A stretch of DNA of 64,000 nucleotides from Seonamhaeicola algicola (GTDB lineage Bacteria > Bacteroidota > Bacteroidia > Flavobacteriales > Flavobacteriaceae). The stretch spans positions 186,001 to 250,000 of the forward strand of contig NZ_VOSC01000005.1 of the NCBI RefSeq assembly GCF_007997385.1, written 5' to 3'. Under the pieces are notes generated by a model that saw nothing but the letters and a program-made list of their open reading frames with translations, was not told the DNA's origin and did no database searches. The translations under genes and the position numbers were made by a program. Of this stretch, positions 19,573 to 28,948 are shown piece by piece (the first letter of the stretch is position 1; every line of letters starts with the position of its first letter).

Positions 19573-22530
19573 ATGCGTCAAATCTTTCTATATAGTTTTT
19601 ACTTATTTATTTTCAGTGCATTATATGCACAAAATACACCAAACCCATTATTAACAAATGATGCCGAAGCCCAAAAAAAATGGGTTGATAGTATTTATAA
19701 CAGCATGTCTTTAAAAGAAAAAGTAGGGCAGTTGTTTATGGTGCAAGTAATGTCTAACCAAAGTTTAGCTGAAAAAAATAAGGTAGTACAACTCATTCAA
19801 AAATCGCATATTGGTGGTATTATTTATTCAACTGGTGGCCCAGTAAGGCAAGCAAAACTTAATAACGAATTACAATTTGCGGCCAAAGTACCTTTACTTA
19901 TTGGTATGGATGCAGAGTGGGGTTTAAGCATGCGTTTAGATTCTACGTATGCATTTCCTTGGAATATGACTTTGGGAGCCATTAAAGATACTAAATTAGT
20001 TGAACGCGCAGGTAAACATATAGGCGAGCATAACAAAAGGTTAGGGGTACATTTTAACTTTGCACCTGTTGTAGATATTAATACAAACCCCAACAATCCA
20101 ATAATTGGAAATCGTTCTTTTGGCGAAGATAGAGATAACGTAACAGAAAAAGCATTAGCCTTTATGAAAGGTATGCAAGGTGCCGGCGTTTTAGCAAATG
20201 CAAAACATTTTCCTGGTCATGGTGATACTGAAACAGATTCTCATAAAACCTTACCAAGTATTAATTTTGATGAAAAACGCATAGATTCTATTGAACTTTA
20301 CCCATACAGAAAGCTTATAAAAGAAGGCCTTTCTAGTGTTATGGTAGCCCATTTAAGCGTACCAAGTTTAGAGCCTCGAACAAATTATCCTTCGTCTTTA
20401 TCTAAACACATAGTTACTAATATTTTAAAAGAAAAGCTAGGTTTTAAAGGCCTTATATTTACTGATGCTTTAACAATGAAAGGAGCTGCAGATTTTGCAG
20501 AAAAAGCCGTTGATGGTATTGCTCCTAAAACAATGCCTAAAGGTGGCGAGGTTGATTTAATGGCCTTTTTAGCAGGCAATGATGTTATGTTAATGTCTGA
20601 AAACCCCGAGCAAGCCATTAACAGATTTGTTTATGCTTACAACAATAAAATAATTTCTGAAGATAGATTAGCACATTCCGTTAAAAAAATACTTCAAGCA
20701 AAATACAAAGTTGGTTTAAACAATTATAAGCCCATTGGAATTCATAATTTAGTTGAAGATTTAAACAGACAAAAAGATGATATCTTATACGAAGAACTAA
20801 TTGAAAACGCTGTTACAGTTGTAAAAAATAGTGATAATTTATTGCCTTTAATGCAGTTAGAAACTAAAACTATAGCATATGTTCAAATGGGTGATGATGA
20901 TGGAAGTGTTTTTTATAATGAACTTAAAAAATACACTAAAGTACATCACATAAAATCTGATAAATTAGATGATTTATTACATAAATTAAAGGCTTACAAT
21001 ACCGTAGTTATAGGTTTGCATCGTTCTAACGCAAATCCATGGAAATCTTATAAATTTACAAATCAAGAAATTGTTTGGTTACAAGAAATAGCTAGAAACC
21101 ACAATGTAATTTTAGATGTTTTTGTGCGTCCGTATGCATTATCAAGCATAAAAAGTATAGAAAACATAGAAAGTATAGTTGTTAGTTACCAAAACAGTAA
21201 AATAGCTCAAGAAAAATCGGCTCAAATAATATTTGGCGCATTACCTGCTAAAGGAAATTTACCAGTTTCTGTTGGGCATTTTAATGAAAATGAAGGAATT
21301 CATTACAATCAAATAAGCCGTTTAGGGTATACCGTACCAGAACGTGTGGGCATGAGTTCAGAAAAATTAAAAAAAGTAGATTCTATAGCAAACCTAGCCG
21401 TTAATGGTAAAATGACACCAGGTATACAATTATTAATAGCCAGAAAAGGCAAGGTTGTTTACAATAAAAATTTCGGAAAGCATACTTATGAAGGCAAACA
21501 AAAAGTAACGTTTGATGCTATATATGACGTAGCTTCACTAACAAAAATATTAGCCACGTTACCATTACTAATGGAGTTAGAAGAACAAGGTATTGTATCT
21601 TTAGATACTAAGTTGTCTCAAATATTACCTGCATACAAAACCAGTAATAAAGCCAATATTACAATAAAGCAAATGCTATCGCATTATGCAAGATTACGTC
21701 CTTGGGAGCCTTTTTATTATCATACTTTAGATAGTGTAACAAAAAAGCCAAGTAAAAAATATTACCGTTCAGAAAAGAGTGATCAGTTTAATATTGAAGT
21801 CACTAAAAATCTATATTTAAGATCTGATTATCAAGACTCTATTCAGAAAATAATTAAAGATTCAGATTTGTTAGACCGACTACGTTATAGGTACAGTGAT
21901 TTTCCTTATTACATTCTAAAGAAATTTATTGAAACACATTACGACAAACCTTTAGACGAGTTAGTACAAGATCATTTTTATCAGTCATTAGGAGCAAACA
22001 ACACGCTTTATAATCCGTATTATAAAATAAGCAGCAAAAAAATTGTACCTACTGAAATTGATGATTATTACCGTCACCAAAAAGTACATGGTTTTGTACA
22101 TGATATGGGGGCTGCAATGCAAAACGGTGTTGGTGGGCATGCAGGTATTTTTAGTAATGCTAATGATGTGGCTAAAATTATGCAAATGTTTTTACAAAAA
22201 GGTTTTTATGGCGGTAAGCGCTATTTTAAACCAGAAACAATAGATAAGTTTAATACCTGTTATTTTTGTGAAAATAAAAACAGACGCGGCGTTGGTTTTG
22301 ATAAACCACAGCTAGATGAAGAAGGGCCAACATGTGGCTGTGTGTCTATGACAAGTTTTGGGCATTCTGGTTTTACAGGCACCTATGCTTGGGCTGACCC
22401 AGAAGCCGATTTAGTGTATGTGTTTTTAGCAAATAGAACATACCCAAATGCAGGCAAAAATTTATTGCTAAGAGAAAATATAAGAACAGAAATTCAACGC
22501 TTTATTTATGAAGCTATTGAAGAAAATTAA
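19573..22530 (+). CDS. Fusion of GH3 beta-N-acetylglucosaminidase (NagZ-type) and serine beta-lactamase-fold hydrolase
   Basis: A 985-residue exported protein (signal peptide 1-19, cut after LYAQ). Residues 30-380 form a GH3 domain with the NagZ signature KHFPGHGDTETDSH near residue 211, including the His used as acid/base, and the nucleophile in FTDALTMKG near residue 297. Residues 390-590 look like the GH3 C-terminal alpha/beta domain. Residues 600-985 are a class C beta-lactamase/PBP-fold hydrolase with SLTK (SxxK) near 655, a Tyr-Ser-Asp motif and a C-terminal GHSGFTG. It probably trims peptidoglycan fragments: the first domain removes GlcNAc, and the second acts on peptide or ester bonds. 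It starts an operon-like run with bshA 20 bases downstream. Confidence 0.92.
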   Translation: MRQIFLYSFYLFIFSALYAQNTPNPLLTNDAEAQKKWVDSIYNSMSLKEKVGQLFMVQVMSNQSLAEKNKVVQLIQKSHIGGIIYSTGGPVRQAKLNNELQFAAKVPLLIGMDAEWGLSMRLDSTYAFPWNMTLGAIKDTKLVERAGKHIGEHNKRLGVHFNFAPVVDINTNPNNPIIGNRSFGEDRDNVTEKALAFMKGMQGAGVLANAKHFPGHGDTETDSHKTLPSINFDEKRIDSIELYPYRKLIKEGLSSVMVAHLSVPSLEPRTNYPSSLSKHIVTNILKEKLGFKGLIFTDALTMKGAADFAEKAVDGIAPKTMPKGGEVDLMAFLAGNDVMLMSENPEQAINRFVYAYNNKIISEDRLAHSVKKILQAKYKVGLNNYKPIGIHNLVEDLNRQKDDILYEELIENAVTVVKNSDNLLPLMQLETKTIAYVQMGDDDGSVFYNELKKYTKVHHIKSDKLDDLLHKLKAYNTVVIGLHRSNANPWKSYKFTNQEIVWLQEIARNHNVILDVFVRPYALSSIKSIENIESIVVSYQNSKIAQEKSAQIIFGALPAKGNLPVSVGHFNENEGIHYNQISRLGYTVPERVGMSSEKLKKVDSIANLAVNGKMTPGIQLLIARKGKVVYNKNFGKHTYEGKQKVTFDAIYDVASLTKILATLPLLMELEEQGIVSLDTKLSQILPAYKTSNKANITIKQMLSHYARLRPWEPFYYHTLDSVTKKPSKKYYRSEKSDQFNIEVTKNLYLRSDYQDSIQKIIKDSDLLDRLRYRYSDFPYYILKKFIETHYDKPLDELVQDHFYQSLGANNTLYNPYYKISSKKIVPTEIDDYYRHQKVHGFVHDMGAAMQNGVGGHAGIFSNANDVAKIMQMFLQKGFYGGKRYFKPETIDKFNTCYFCENKNRRGVGFDKPQLDEEGPTCGCVSMTSFGHSGFTGTYAWADPEADLVYVFLANRTYPNAGKNLLLRENIRTEIQRFIYEAIEEN

Positions 22531-22550
22531 TAAAGCTTAAAATATAACCA

Positions 22551-23690
22551 ATGAAAATAGGCATAGTTTGTTACCCAACATTTGGTGGTAGTGGTGTAGT
22601 TGCAACAGAGTTAGGGTTAGAACTTTCTAAGCGTGGGCATGAAATTCACTTCATAACATACAATCAGCCCGTTAGGCTAGAGTTAATAAGTAATAACGTG
22701 CATTATCATGAAGTAACTGTACCAGAGTATCCATTATTTCATTATCAACCTTATGAGTTGGCTTTGTCAAGTAAATTGGTAGATATGGTAAAGCTTCATA
22801 ATATTGAAATTTTACACGTACACTATGCAATACCGCATGCTTATGCTGCGTACATGGCAAAAAAAATGCTAAAGGAAGAAGGTATCCATGTGCCTATTGT
22901 AACAACACTACACGGTACAGATATTACACTGGTTGGCAGTCATCCGTTTTACAAACCAGCAGTTACTTTTAGCATAAACAAATCTGATGCTGTAACGGCC
23001 GTTTCTCAAAGTTTAAAAGATGATACTTTAAGGTTATTTGATATTAAAAGCACAATTAATGTAGTACCAAATTTTATTGATTTAGAAAAGTATAATAACC
23101 ACAGTTTTACAGATTGCCAACGTCATATTATGGCAAATGAAGACGAGAAAATAATTACTCATATAAGTAATTTGCGCCCTGTAAAGCGTGCGCATGATGT
23201 TATTAGCGTGTTTTATAATATTCAAAAACAAATTCCTGCTAAACTAATGTTTATTGGTGAAGGTCCTGAAAAAGAAAATATTGAAAAGCAATGTGCAGAT
23301 TTAGGTATTTTAGATAGGGTTATTTTCTTTGGAAGAAGTAATGAAATTGATAAAATATTATGTTTTAGTGATTTGTTTTTACTACCATCATTAACCGAAA
23401 GTTTTGGCTTAGCAGCTCTTGAAGCTATGGCATCAGGGGTTCCTGTAATTTCAAGTAACACCGGCGGCATACCCGAAGTAAATGTACATGGTTATTCAGG
23501 GTTTTTAAGTGATGTTGGAGATATTGATGATATGACAAAAAATGCACTTCATATTTTAAGTGACGATGAACGATTGAAAACATTTAAAGATAATGCCCGA
23601 AAAGAATCGTTAAAATTCGATTTGCATAAAATAGTACCACAATACGAAGCTATTTACCAAGATACTTTAAGTAAATGTTTAGTACTTTAA
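22551..23690 (+). CDS. bshA: N-acetyl-alpha-D-glucosaminyl L-malate synthase (bacillithiol biosynthesis)
   Basis: A 379-residue GT4 glycosyltransferase that joins GlcNAc from UDP-GlcNAc to L-malate, the first step of bacillithiol synthesis. The N-terminal KIGIVCYPTFGGSGVVATELG and HEIHFIT segments are typical of BshA. The retaining-GT4 ESFGLAALEAM motif near residue 284 carries the donor-binding glutamates. bshB and bshC are not in the window. It follows the NagZ fusion by 20 bases and precedes the GH3 acyl-adenylase by 18, suggesting one transcript. Its presence says the cell's main low-molecular-weight thiol is likely bacillithiol rather than glutathione. Confidence 0.95.
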   Translation: MKIGIVCYPTFGGSGVVATELGLELSKRGHEIHFITYNQPVRLELISNNVHYHEVTVPEYPLFHYQPYELALSSKLVDMVKLHNIEILHVHYAIPHAYAAYMAKKMLKEEGIHVPIVTTLHGTDITLVGSHPFYKPAVTFSINKSDAVTAVSQSLKDDTLRLFDIKSTINVVPNFIDLEKYNNHSFTDCQRHIMANEDEKIITHISNLRPVKRAHDVISVFYNIQKQIPAKLMFIGEGPEKENIEKQCADLGILDRVIFFGRSNEIDKILCFSDLFLLPSLTESFGLAALEAMASGVPVISSNTGGIPEVNVHGYSGFLSDVGDIDDMTKNALHILSDDERLKTFKDNARKESLKFDLHKIVPQYEAIYQDTLSKCLVL

Positions 23691-23708
23691 TAATTTAAAA
23701 ACACATAC

Positions 23709-25238
23709 ATGGCCGTTTTAGGAAGTTTAATTAAAGGTTTTATTGAGTTGTCTGATACGTTTTCTTCGGAAACAAATCCTGTTGAATCTCAAAAAAATGT
23801 ATTAAAAGAACTTTTAACAACAGCAAAAAATACGGCTTTTGGTAAACATTATAATTTTGAGGCCATTTTAGCCTCAGAAAATATAGAAGAAGCCTTTTCA
23901 AAAGCAGTTCCGTATTTTGATTATCATAACATGTACCAATCATGGTGGTATAAATTACATGATGGCCAAATCAATGTAACATGGCCAGGAGATTTAACGT
24001 ATTTTGCTTTAAGCTCTGGCACAACAGGTAAAACCAGTAAACGAATTCCTGTAACTGATGCTATGATAGCTGCCATTAGAAAATCAGGAATTAAACAAGT
24101 TTTAGCTTTAAAAAACTTTGACTTTCCAGCAGATTTTTTTGAAAAAGAAATTATGATGTTAGGCAGCTCAACCGATTTAAATGAGCATAACGATTTTCTT
24201 GAAGGCGAAATTAGTGGTATAAGTGCAAGTAATATTCCTTTTTGGTTTAAAGGTTACTATAAACCCGGTGAAAACATTGCTAAAATTGATGATTGGGATA
24301 CACGTGTTTTACAAATAGCTAAGCGTGCAAAAGATTGGGATATTGGTGCATTAAGTGGTATTCCGTCATGGATTGAGTTAATGCTTCAAAAAGTAATAGA
24401 CTACCATAATTTAAATACCATTCATGATATTTGGCCAAACTTAACAGTTTATACATCTGGCGGTGTAGCTTTTGGCCCTTATGAAAAGAGTTTCCACGCT
24501 TTAATGGGAAAACCAGTTACGGTTATTGATACCTATTTGGCTTCCGAAGGCTACTTAGCTACCCAAACAAGGCCTGAAAGCTCAGCTATGTCACTAAATA
24601 CCAACCATGGTATTTATTTTGAGTTTGTGCCGTTTAAACCAGAATTTATAAATCAAGATGGTTCTTTAACTCAAAATGCACCAGTTGTTACTTTAGAAAA
24701 TGTTGAATTAGAACAAGATTATGTGCTAATTATAAGCACTGTTAGTGGTGCATGGCGCTATTTGATAGGAGATACCATTGAGTTTACTGATATTGAACGT
24801 GCTGAAATTAAAATTACAGGCAGAACAAAATTCTTTTTAAACACTGTAGGCTCTCAATTATCTGTTAATAAAATGGATGCAGCTATGAAAACTTTAGAAA
24901 ACACGTTTTCTACTAAAATTACAGAATATACCATTTGTGCTAAACGTGCCGAAGATAATGAGTTTTATCATTTTTGGTACATTGGAGCAGATAATACAAA
25001 TTTAAATGAAACTGATGTTGCTATAGCTTTAGATGATGCCTTAAAAACAGCTAACAAAAATTATAAAGTAGCCAGAAGTAAAGCATTAAAAGGCGTAAAA
25101 GTTACATTGGTAAGCCCTGATATGTTTTATGAATGGAACGCTAAAAACAAGAAAAAAGGCGGACAAGTTAAAATGGAACGCGTTATGGGAGAAGAAACTT
25201 TTAAGGCTTGGGAAACGTTTATAAAAGCACAATACTAA
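23709..25238 (+). CDS. GH3 auxin-responsive-promoter-family acyl-adenylate/amido synthetase
   Basis: A 509-residue member of the ANL adenylating superfamily, GH3 branch. The ATP motif SSGTTGKTSKRIPV is near residues 99-112, a TSGGVAFGPYE segment near 251, and the YLIGDTIEFTD nucleotide motif near 350. Plant GH3 enzymes adenylate a carboxylic acid and transfer it to an amino acid; many Bacteroidetes carry a GH3 homologue whose substrate is not known. The C-terminal domain (from KITGRTKFFLN) is present, so the enzyme looks active. It is the last gene of the plus-strand run and nearly touches the convergent metallopeptidase gene. Confidence 0.85.
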   Translation: MAVLGSLIKGFIELSDTFSSETNPVESQKNVLKELLTTAKNTAFGKHYNFEAILASENIEEAFSKAVPYFDYHNMYQSWWYKLHDGQINVTWPGDLTYFALSSGTTGKTSKRIPVTDAMIAAIRKSGIKQVLALKNFDFPADFFEKEIMMLGSSTDLNEHNDFLEGEISGISASNIPFWFKGYYKPGENIAKIDDWDTRVLQIAKRAKDWDIGALSGIPSWIELMLQKVIDYHNLNTIHDIWPNLTVYTSGGVAFGPYEKSFHALMGKPVTVIDTYLASEGYLATQTRPESSAMSLNTNHGIYFEFVPFKPEFINQDGSLTQNAPVVTLENVELEQDYVLIISTVSGAWRYLIGDTIEFTDIERAEIKITGRTKFFLNTVGSQLSVNKMDAAMKTLENTFSTKITEYTICAKRAEDNEFYHFWYIGADNTNLNETDVAIALDDALKTANKNYKVARSKALKGVKVTLVSPDMFYEWNAKNKKKGGQVKMERVMGEETFKAWETFIKAQY

Positions 25239-25242
25239 TTTT

Positions 25243-25788
25243 TTATGTGTTGTTGCGGTTGTTAACCAATTCCATAATTTCTTCAGGAGATAAATAGTAT
25301 TTTTTTATGCGTTTTTTATAACTTTCAGTAATATCAGCGTGGTTTAAAATAAAGTTTTTTGTTTTCAAAATAAAAGCCTCCATTCCTTGGTTTACAGCAT
25401 ACGTATCGGCAGTTCTTTCAGCTTCAATTATGTGCTTTTCAAACAGTAAGTATTTAATACCAAATTGTATTAAATTGAAATTACTACGGGTTTGGTAATC
25501 CATTATATGCCCTAATTCATGTCCAATCCAACCTGTAAAAACATCAGAAGGTATATGTTTTGTTAAAAACGTTTTATCGGCTATTTTAAAAGTTTCACTA
25601 ATTAAAATAATATAGCTTCTTTTATGTTTTGGTTTAAAAAAACTACCCAATTTAGGTTGAGCCTGCATGGTAGATTTTTTTATGTTTTTTTTGAATTTAA
25701 ATTCAATAGGTGTGTTTTCTAATTCAGGAAAATATAGTAGCGCTTTTTTTACTTCGCTTGTTATGTTTTTGGGTATTTTATGCAGCAA
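25243..25788 (-). CDS. Predicted small zincin metallopeptidase (HELGH motif), TTG start
   Basis: A 181-residue cytoplasmic protein with WIGHELGHIMDY at about residues 87-98, a canonical HExxH zinc motif, and EAERTADTYAVNQGM about 30 residues later that can supply the third ligand (Glu or Asp). No signal peptide or membrane helix is seen. The first in-frame Met is about residue 41, so the start must be the TTG at 25788 (reading LHKIPKNITSEVKK) or another non-ATG codon. I do not recognise a named family. It lies 25 bases downstream of the DUF1801 gene on the same strand and is probably co-transcribed. Confidence 0.7.
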   Translation of the reverse strand: MLHKIPKNITSEVKKALLYFPELENTPIEFKFKKNIKKSTMQAQPKLGSFFKPKHKRSYIILISETFKIADKTFLTKHIPSDVFTGWIGHELGHIMDYQTRSNFNLIQFGIKYLLFEKHIIEAERTADTYAVNQGMEAFILKTKNFILNHADITESYKKRIKKYYLSPEEIMELVNNRNNT

Positions 25789-25813
25789 TATATTCTTTTT
25801 TATAAAGATACTA

Positions 25814-26233
25814 TTAAATACCTAGAAATGGCAAGTGTTTAACTTTATGATATGTTAACGTTGCTACAATACACGGTTTTAAAAGGGTTTTTGGCAGTGT
25901 GTCATTTAAATTTAAAACAATAGCTCTGTTTCCATTAAAGTTTAGCATGTTTTTGTACAACAACCTAAATGTGGTTACTAGTTTACTATTGCATTGAAAG
26001 TAAATGTGGTATGTGTTGGGTGTTTTAGCTTTCCAATCTATTCTTAATGTGCTTCCGTGTTTGGTTATGTAACTAGGTTCTCCCCATTTTAAGGTTTCTT
26101 CAAGCGTATCTATTTCTTCAATATTTTTTGCTACATCAATTATAAATTCTCTTAAAGCATCCATTTTAGGTTTTACATGTTCTGGATAGCTATTAAAAAC
26201 AATACCAACATTTTTATTTGTAATTAGTTTCAC
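25814..26233 (-). CDS. DUF1801-family protein, GTG start
   Basis: A 139-residue protein of the DUF1801/YdhG fold, a small cytoplasmic alpha/beta domain. Typical features are the PEHVKPKMDALREFIIDVA opening, the ETLKWGEPSY turn and the Trp-Lys stretch that follows. No enzyme activity is established for the family. The start is a GTG at 26233; an in-frame stop lies just upstream, so no ATG start is available. It begins 12 bases after the ThuA gene stop. Confidence 0.8.
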   Translation of the reverse strand: MKLITNKNVGIVFNSYPEHVKPKMDALREFIIDVAKNIEEIDTLEETLKWGEPSYITKHGSTLRIDWKAKTPNTYHIYFQCNSKLVTTFRLLYKNMLNFNGNRAIVLNLNDTLPKTLLKPCIVATLTYHKVKHLPFLGI

Positions 26234-26245
26234 CGTAAATTGAGT

Positions 26246-27307
26246 TTAAGGTTTGTGTGTCCACTTTCTAACGCTAATGCTATCAGCTGTTGGAAAATCT
26301 TTAGGAATTTTTTGCGTTACATTACCTGTTGCAGCCCATTCTGCACCACGTTGAAATGTTGTAATAAAACCGGCACATTCAAATGAGTAGTCCATATGCC
26401 CAAGTGCAGAATGAAATACTCTGCCTTTACCATAGTTAATAGCCATAAGCATAGGTTCATGCCTGCCAGTTCCGGTTACATCTTTTTTCCATGGCGGCGC
26501 ATTTTTTTCAACATCAGAATAAGCGGTAGCTAAAATAGTCATGTTGTTTCCAGGACCACGCATTCTATCATAAAGTTCATCTTTTGTGTGTAACCAAAGT
26601 TTAGGTAACCCTTTCATTATTGGATGATTTTCAGCTCTGGTTTGAATTTGAAATTCATATTGAGCACCATGTGAAGCGCATATACCCTCAGATGGGTCGT
26701 GTTCAACTTCATTAGCATTGTTATAAAAAATATACGGGCCCGTTTTTGCATCTCTATCGCCCCAAGCGCCCAAACCAATCATTTTGTTGTATTCATCCCA
26801 TTGCCCCCAAGCGTTATTGGCCGCGTGAACAACTACTAAACCACCACCGTTTTTCATGTAGTTTTCAAAATTTGTTTTGGTAGTTTTTGGCCAATTTGAA
26901 GATTTCCAACCTAAATTATTAATGACCAAATCATAGTTGTCAAAATCTGGATTAAAATCAGGATCTTCTTTTGGTTCTTCAACGGGTGTTCTATTCACAC
27001 CGTCATTTAAGGGGTATAAGGTAAGTAGCTCATTAATATCAGTAACGCCTTCAATTTCATTATAATGTGGCCCAATCCAGGTGTATGCTTTTCTGTTAAT
27101 ATCAACTTCAAAAAGGCCTGTTTCTTCTAAATAACTTTTCATCATAAATGTTGTTTTAGGCCATACACCATGGTTGTTTTCGCCATCTAAAATTAATGCT
27201 TTTAGTTTTGGTTTTTGTGATGTTTCAGGTTGCTTGTTAGTGTTGTTTTTACAATTAATAATTAAAAGTGAAAACATTAAAAGATAACAAAAGTGTTTAA
27301 GATTCAT
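26246..27307 (-). CDS. ThuA-domain lipoprotein
   Basis: A 353-residue protein with an N-terminal hydrophobic segment ending in a Cys near residue 20 (LLIINCKNN), consistent with a lipoprotein. The rest is a ThuA-type class-I-glutamine-amidotransferase-like fold: LKALILDGENNHGVWP at the start, GGLVVVHAANNAWG near residue 160 and INYGKGRVFHSALGHMDYS near 295. ThuA proteins occur in sugar-use loci and their biochemistry is not clear. There is no sugar-degradation gene beside it. It is the first gene of the ThuA/DUF1801/peptidase unit on the minus strand. Confidence 0.85.
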   Translation of the reverse strand: MNLKHFCYLLMFSLLIINCKNNTNKQPETSQKPKLKALILDGENNHGVWPKTTFMMKSYLEETGLFEVDINRKAYTWIGPHYNEIEGVTDINELLTLYPLNDGVNRTPVEEPKEDPDFNPDFDNYDLVINNLGWKSSNWPKTTKTNFENYMKNGGGLVVVHAANNAWGQWDEYNKMIGLGAWGDRDAKTGPYIFYNNANEVEHDPSEGICASHGAQYEFQIQTRAENHPIMKGLPKLWLHTKDELYDRMRGPGNNMTILATAYSDVEKNAPPWKKDVTGTGRHEPMLMAINYGKGRVFHSALGHMDYSFECAGFITTFQRGAEWAATGNVTQKIPKDFPTADSISVRKWTHKP

Positions 27308-27400
27308 GGTGTAATATTTAGTGTAATTGAACTTTAAATATAAGTATTTAAGCTTAGTTGGAAGTTTAAATTATTTCACCGGGAAAAATTATACAATAAA

Positions 27401-27425
27401 AAAAGCGCCATAATTAGGCGCTTTT
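27401..27425 (-). terminator. Rho-independent terminator of the small outer-membrane protein gene
   Basis: The perfect 9-bp stem AAAAGCGCC/GGCGCTTTT with a 7-base loop is followed on the minus strand by a run of seven T. It lies 19 bases past the stop codon of the beta-barrel gene at 27444. Confidence 0.9.
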
Positions 27426-27443
27426 GAATATTTTTGGTGTTTT

Positions 27444-27932
27444 TTAGAATTGATAGCGTATACCAAGTGCAATATCAAAATCTAAATCGTTGTTATCATA
27501 AACATCATCTCCAAAGCCAATTTCGGGTCTGAAATCTAAAGATAATTGTAACGGAATATCAAAATCATATTCAATACCAATATCACCAGCGGCAAAAATA
27601 AAGGTGTCAGTAACATCATTACCAGGTGTTTCTATGCTGAAAGAGCCAATACCACCACCAGCACCAACATACCAGTTAAAGTTACCATCTAAAGGCATAA
27701 CCCATTGGTATAATCCGGCAAGTTTAAAACCATCATAATTATTTCCGTCTCTCCAGCCTAAATCAAATTCTAACCTGTTGTTATCACCAAGTGCTCTTTG
27801 GTATGAAATTTCGGCCCCAAAGCCATCGCTATCACCTAAGCGTAAGCCTAATGCGTTTTCTGATATGCTTTGAGCATTACTAGTAAATACCAATGCTAAA
27901 AGTGCAACTGTTGTAATAAAAAGTTTTTTCAT
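27444..27932 (-). CDS. Small outer-membrane beta-barrel protein
   Basis: A 162-residue protein with a signal peptide (residues 1-20, cut after SNAQ) and eight-strand-like alternation of polar and aromatic residues to a C-terminal IRYQF. This is the layout of an OmpW/OmpX-type or Flavobacterium opacity-like barrel. Function cannot be read from sequence. It is a single-gene unit with its own promoter-like sequence and terminator. Confidence 0.8.
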   Translation of the reverse strand: MKKLFITTVALLALVFTSNAQSISENALGLRLGDSDGFGAEISYQRALGDNNRLEFDLGWRDGNNYDGFKLAGLYQWVMPLDGNFNWYVGAGGGIGSFSIETPGNDVTDTFIFAAGDIGIEYDFDIPLQLSLDFRPEIGFGDDVYDNNDLDFDIALGIRYQF

Positions 27933-27971
27933 AAAGATTGTTTTTTGTTTTAATTGATGTTCTAATACTAG

Positions 27972-28006
27972 ATACGTTAAAGTATCGTTTTTAGATTTTT
28001 GTCAAA
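27972..28006 (-). promoter_or_regulatory. Promoter with overlapping palindrome for the small outer-membrane protein
   Basis: On the minus strand, TTG (28004-28006) and TACTTTAA (27978-27985) are 18 bases apart, a fair match to the Bacteroidetes consensus. The palindrome GATAC-N6-GTATC at 27972-27987 overlaps the -7 box completely, as a repressor operator would. Confidence 0.5.
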
Positions 28007-28105
28007 AATAAAGCCAAAAACAATTTTACATGTATCTTTTATTTTAAAAAACGAAACATAATTTATAAGATGCTGATTATTAGTTTCTTGAGTGTGAGGT
28101 GTGTT

Positions 28106-28948
28106 TTACTTTTTTTCGTGTTTATCAACAATGGTAATGGCAGCAATTAAATCTTTTACTTCAAGGTCTTCCATAGACTCATCAATGTAAAAAGGTGCTA
28201 ATTTATCTTTATTGTAGTTGTATATTTTCCAGCGTTTAAATTGGTATTCTAGGGCGGTAAAGTTTTCAACCCAATCGCCAGAGTTTAGGTACATGGTTTT
28301 ACCATGTTTGTTTTCTTTGTATTCCATTTTTGGCTGGTGTATGTGGCCACAAACCACATAATCGTAACCGTTTTCAATGGCTAAATCAGATATTACGGTT
28401 TCAAAATCATTAATAAATTTAACCGCTTTTTTAACGCTATTTTTTATTTTTTTTGAGAAAGAATAACGCTCTTTACCACGTTTTTCTAAATACCAATTAA
28501 CAAGTCTGTTTATTAGAATAAGTAAATCATACCCATAGCCACCTAGTTTTGCAACCCATTTTGCTTGTTGTATTGAAACATCAAACACATCGCCATGAAA
28601 AAACCACCCTTTTTTACCATCTAAATTTAAAACAAGTTTATCAACTATGGCAATATTACCAATGCTTGTACCACTAAATTTGCGTAGCATTTCATCATGA
28701 TTTCCAGTAATGTAGAAAATTTCAACGCCATCAGAAGCCATGTCCATTATTTTTTTAATCACTTTTAAATGTGATTTGGGGAAATAACGTTTGCTAAATT
28801 GCCAAACATCAATAATATCACCATTAAGTATTAATTTTTTAGGTTCAATGCTGTTAAGGTAAGTAAGTAAATGTTTAGCGTGGCATCCGTAAGTTCCTAA
28901 GTGAACATCTGATATTACGGCAATTTCTATTTTTCTTTTTACTTTCAA
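28106..28948 (-). CDS. LpxH-like metallophosphoesterase (putative UDP-2,3-diacylglucosamine diphosphatase)
   Basis: A 280-residue calcineurin-like phosphoesterase with the full metal-site set: SDVHLG at residues 13-18, LNGDIIDVW near 41, GNHDEML near 82 and VVCGHIHQPKM near 200. The W(Q)-containing middle and overall layout match the Bacteroidetes group annotated as UDP-2,3-diacylglucosamine diphosphatase, the lipid A step that releases UMP, but a general phosphodiesterase cannot be excluded. The start is a TTG at 28948 giving MKVKRKIEIAVISD, because no in-frame ATG is near. It is divergent from aroC. Confidence 0.75.
   Translation of the reverse strand: MKVKRKIEIAVISDVHLGTYGCHAKHLLTYLNSIEPKKLILNGDIIDVWQFSKRYFPKSHLKVIKKIMDMASDGVEIFYITGNHDEMLRKFSGTSIGNIAIVDKLVLNLDGKKGWFFHGDVFDVSIQQAKWVAKLGGYGYDLLILINRLVNWYLEKRGKERYSFSKKIKNSVKKAVKFINDFETVISDLAIENGYDYVVCGHIHQPKMEYKENKHGKTMYLNSGDWVENFTALEYQFKRWKIYNYNKDKLAPFYIDESMEDLEVKDLIAAITIVDKHEKK

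Noticed and set aside
19573-22530. Beta-lactamase fold as an antibiotic-resistance gene
   Set aside because: The fold is fused to a NagZ-type glucosaminidase, and the motifs fit cell-wall peptidase or esterase relatives as well as class C enzymes. Sequence gives no support for drug hydrolysis.
23709-25238. Plant-type auxin metabolism from the GH3 domain
   Set aside because: GH3 homologues are common in Bacteroidetes and there is no link to auxin here. Only the adenylating chemistry is supported.
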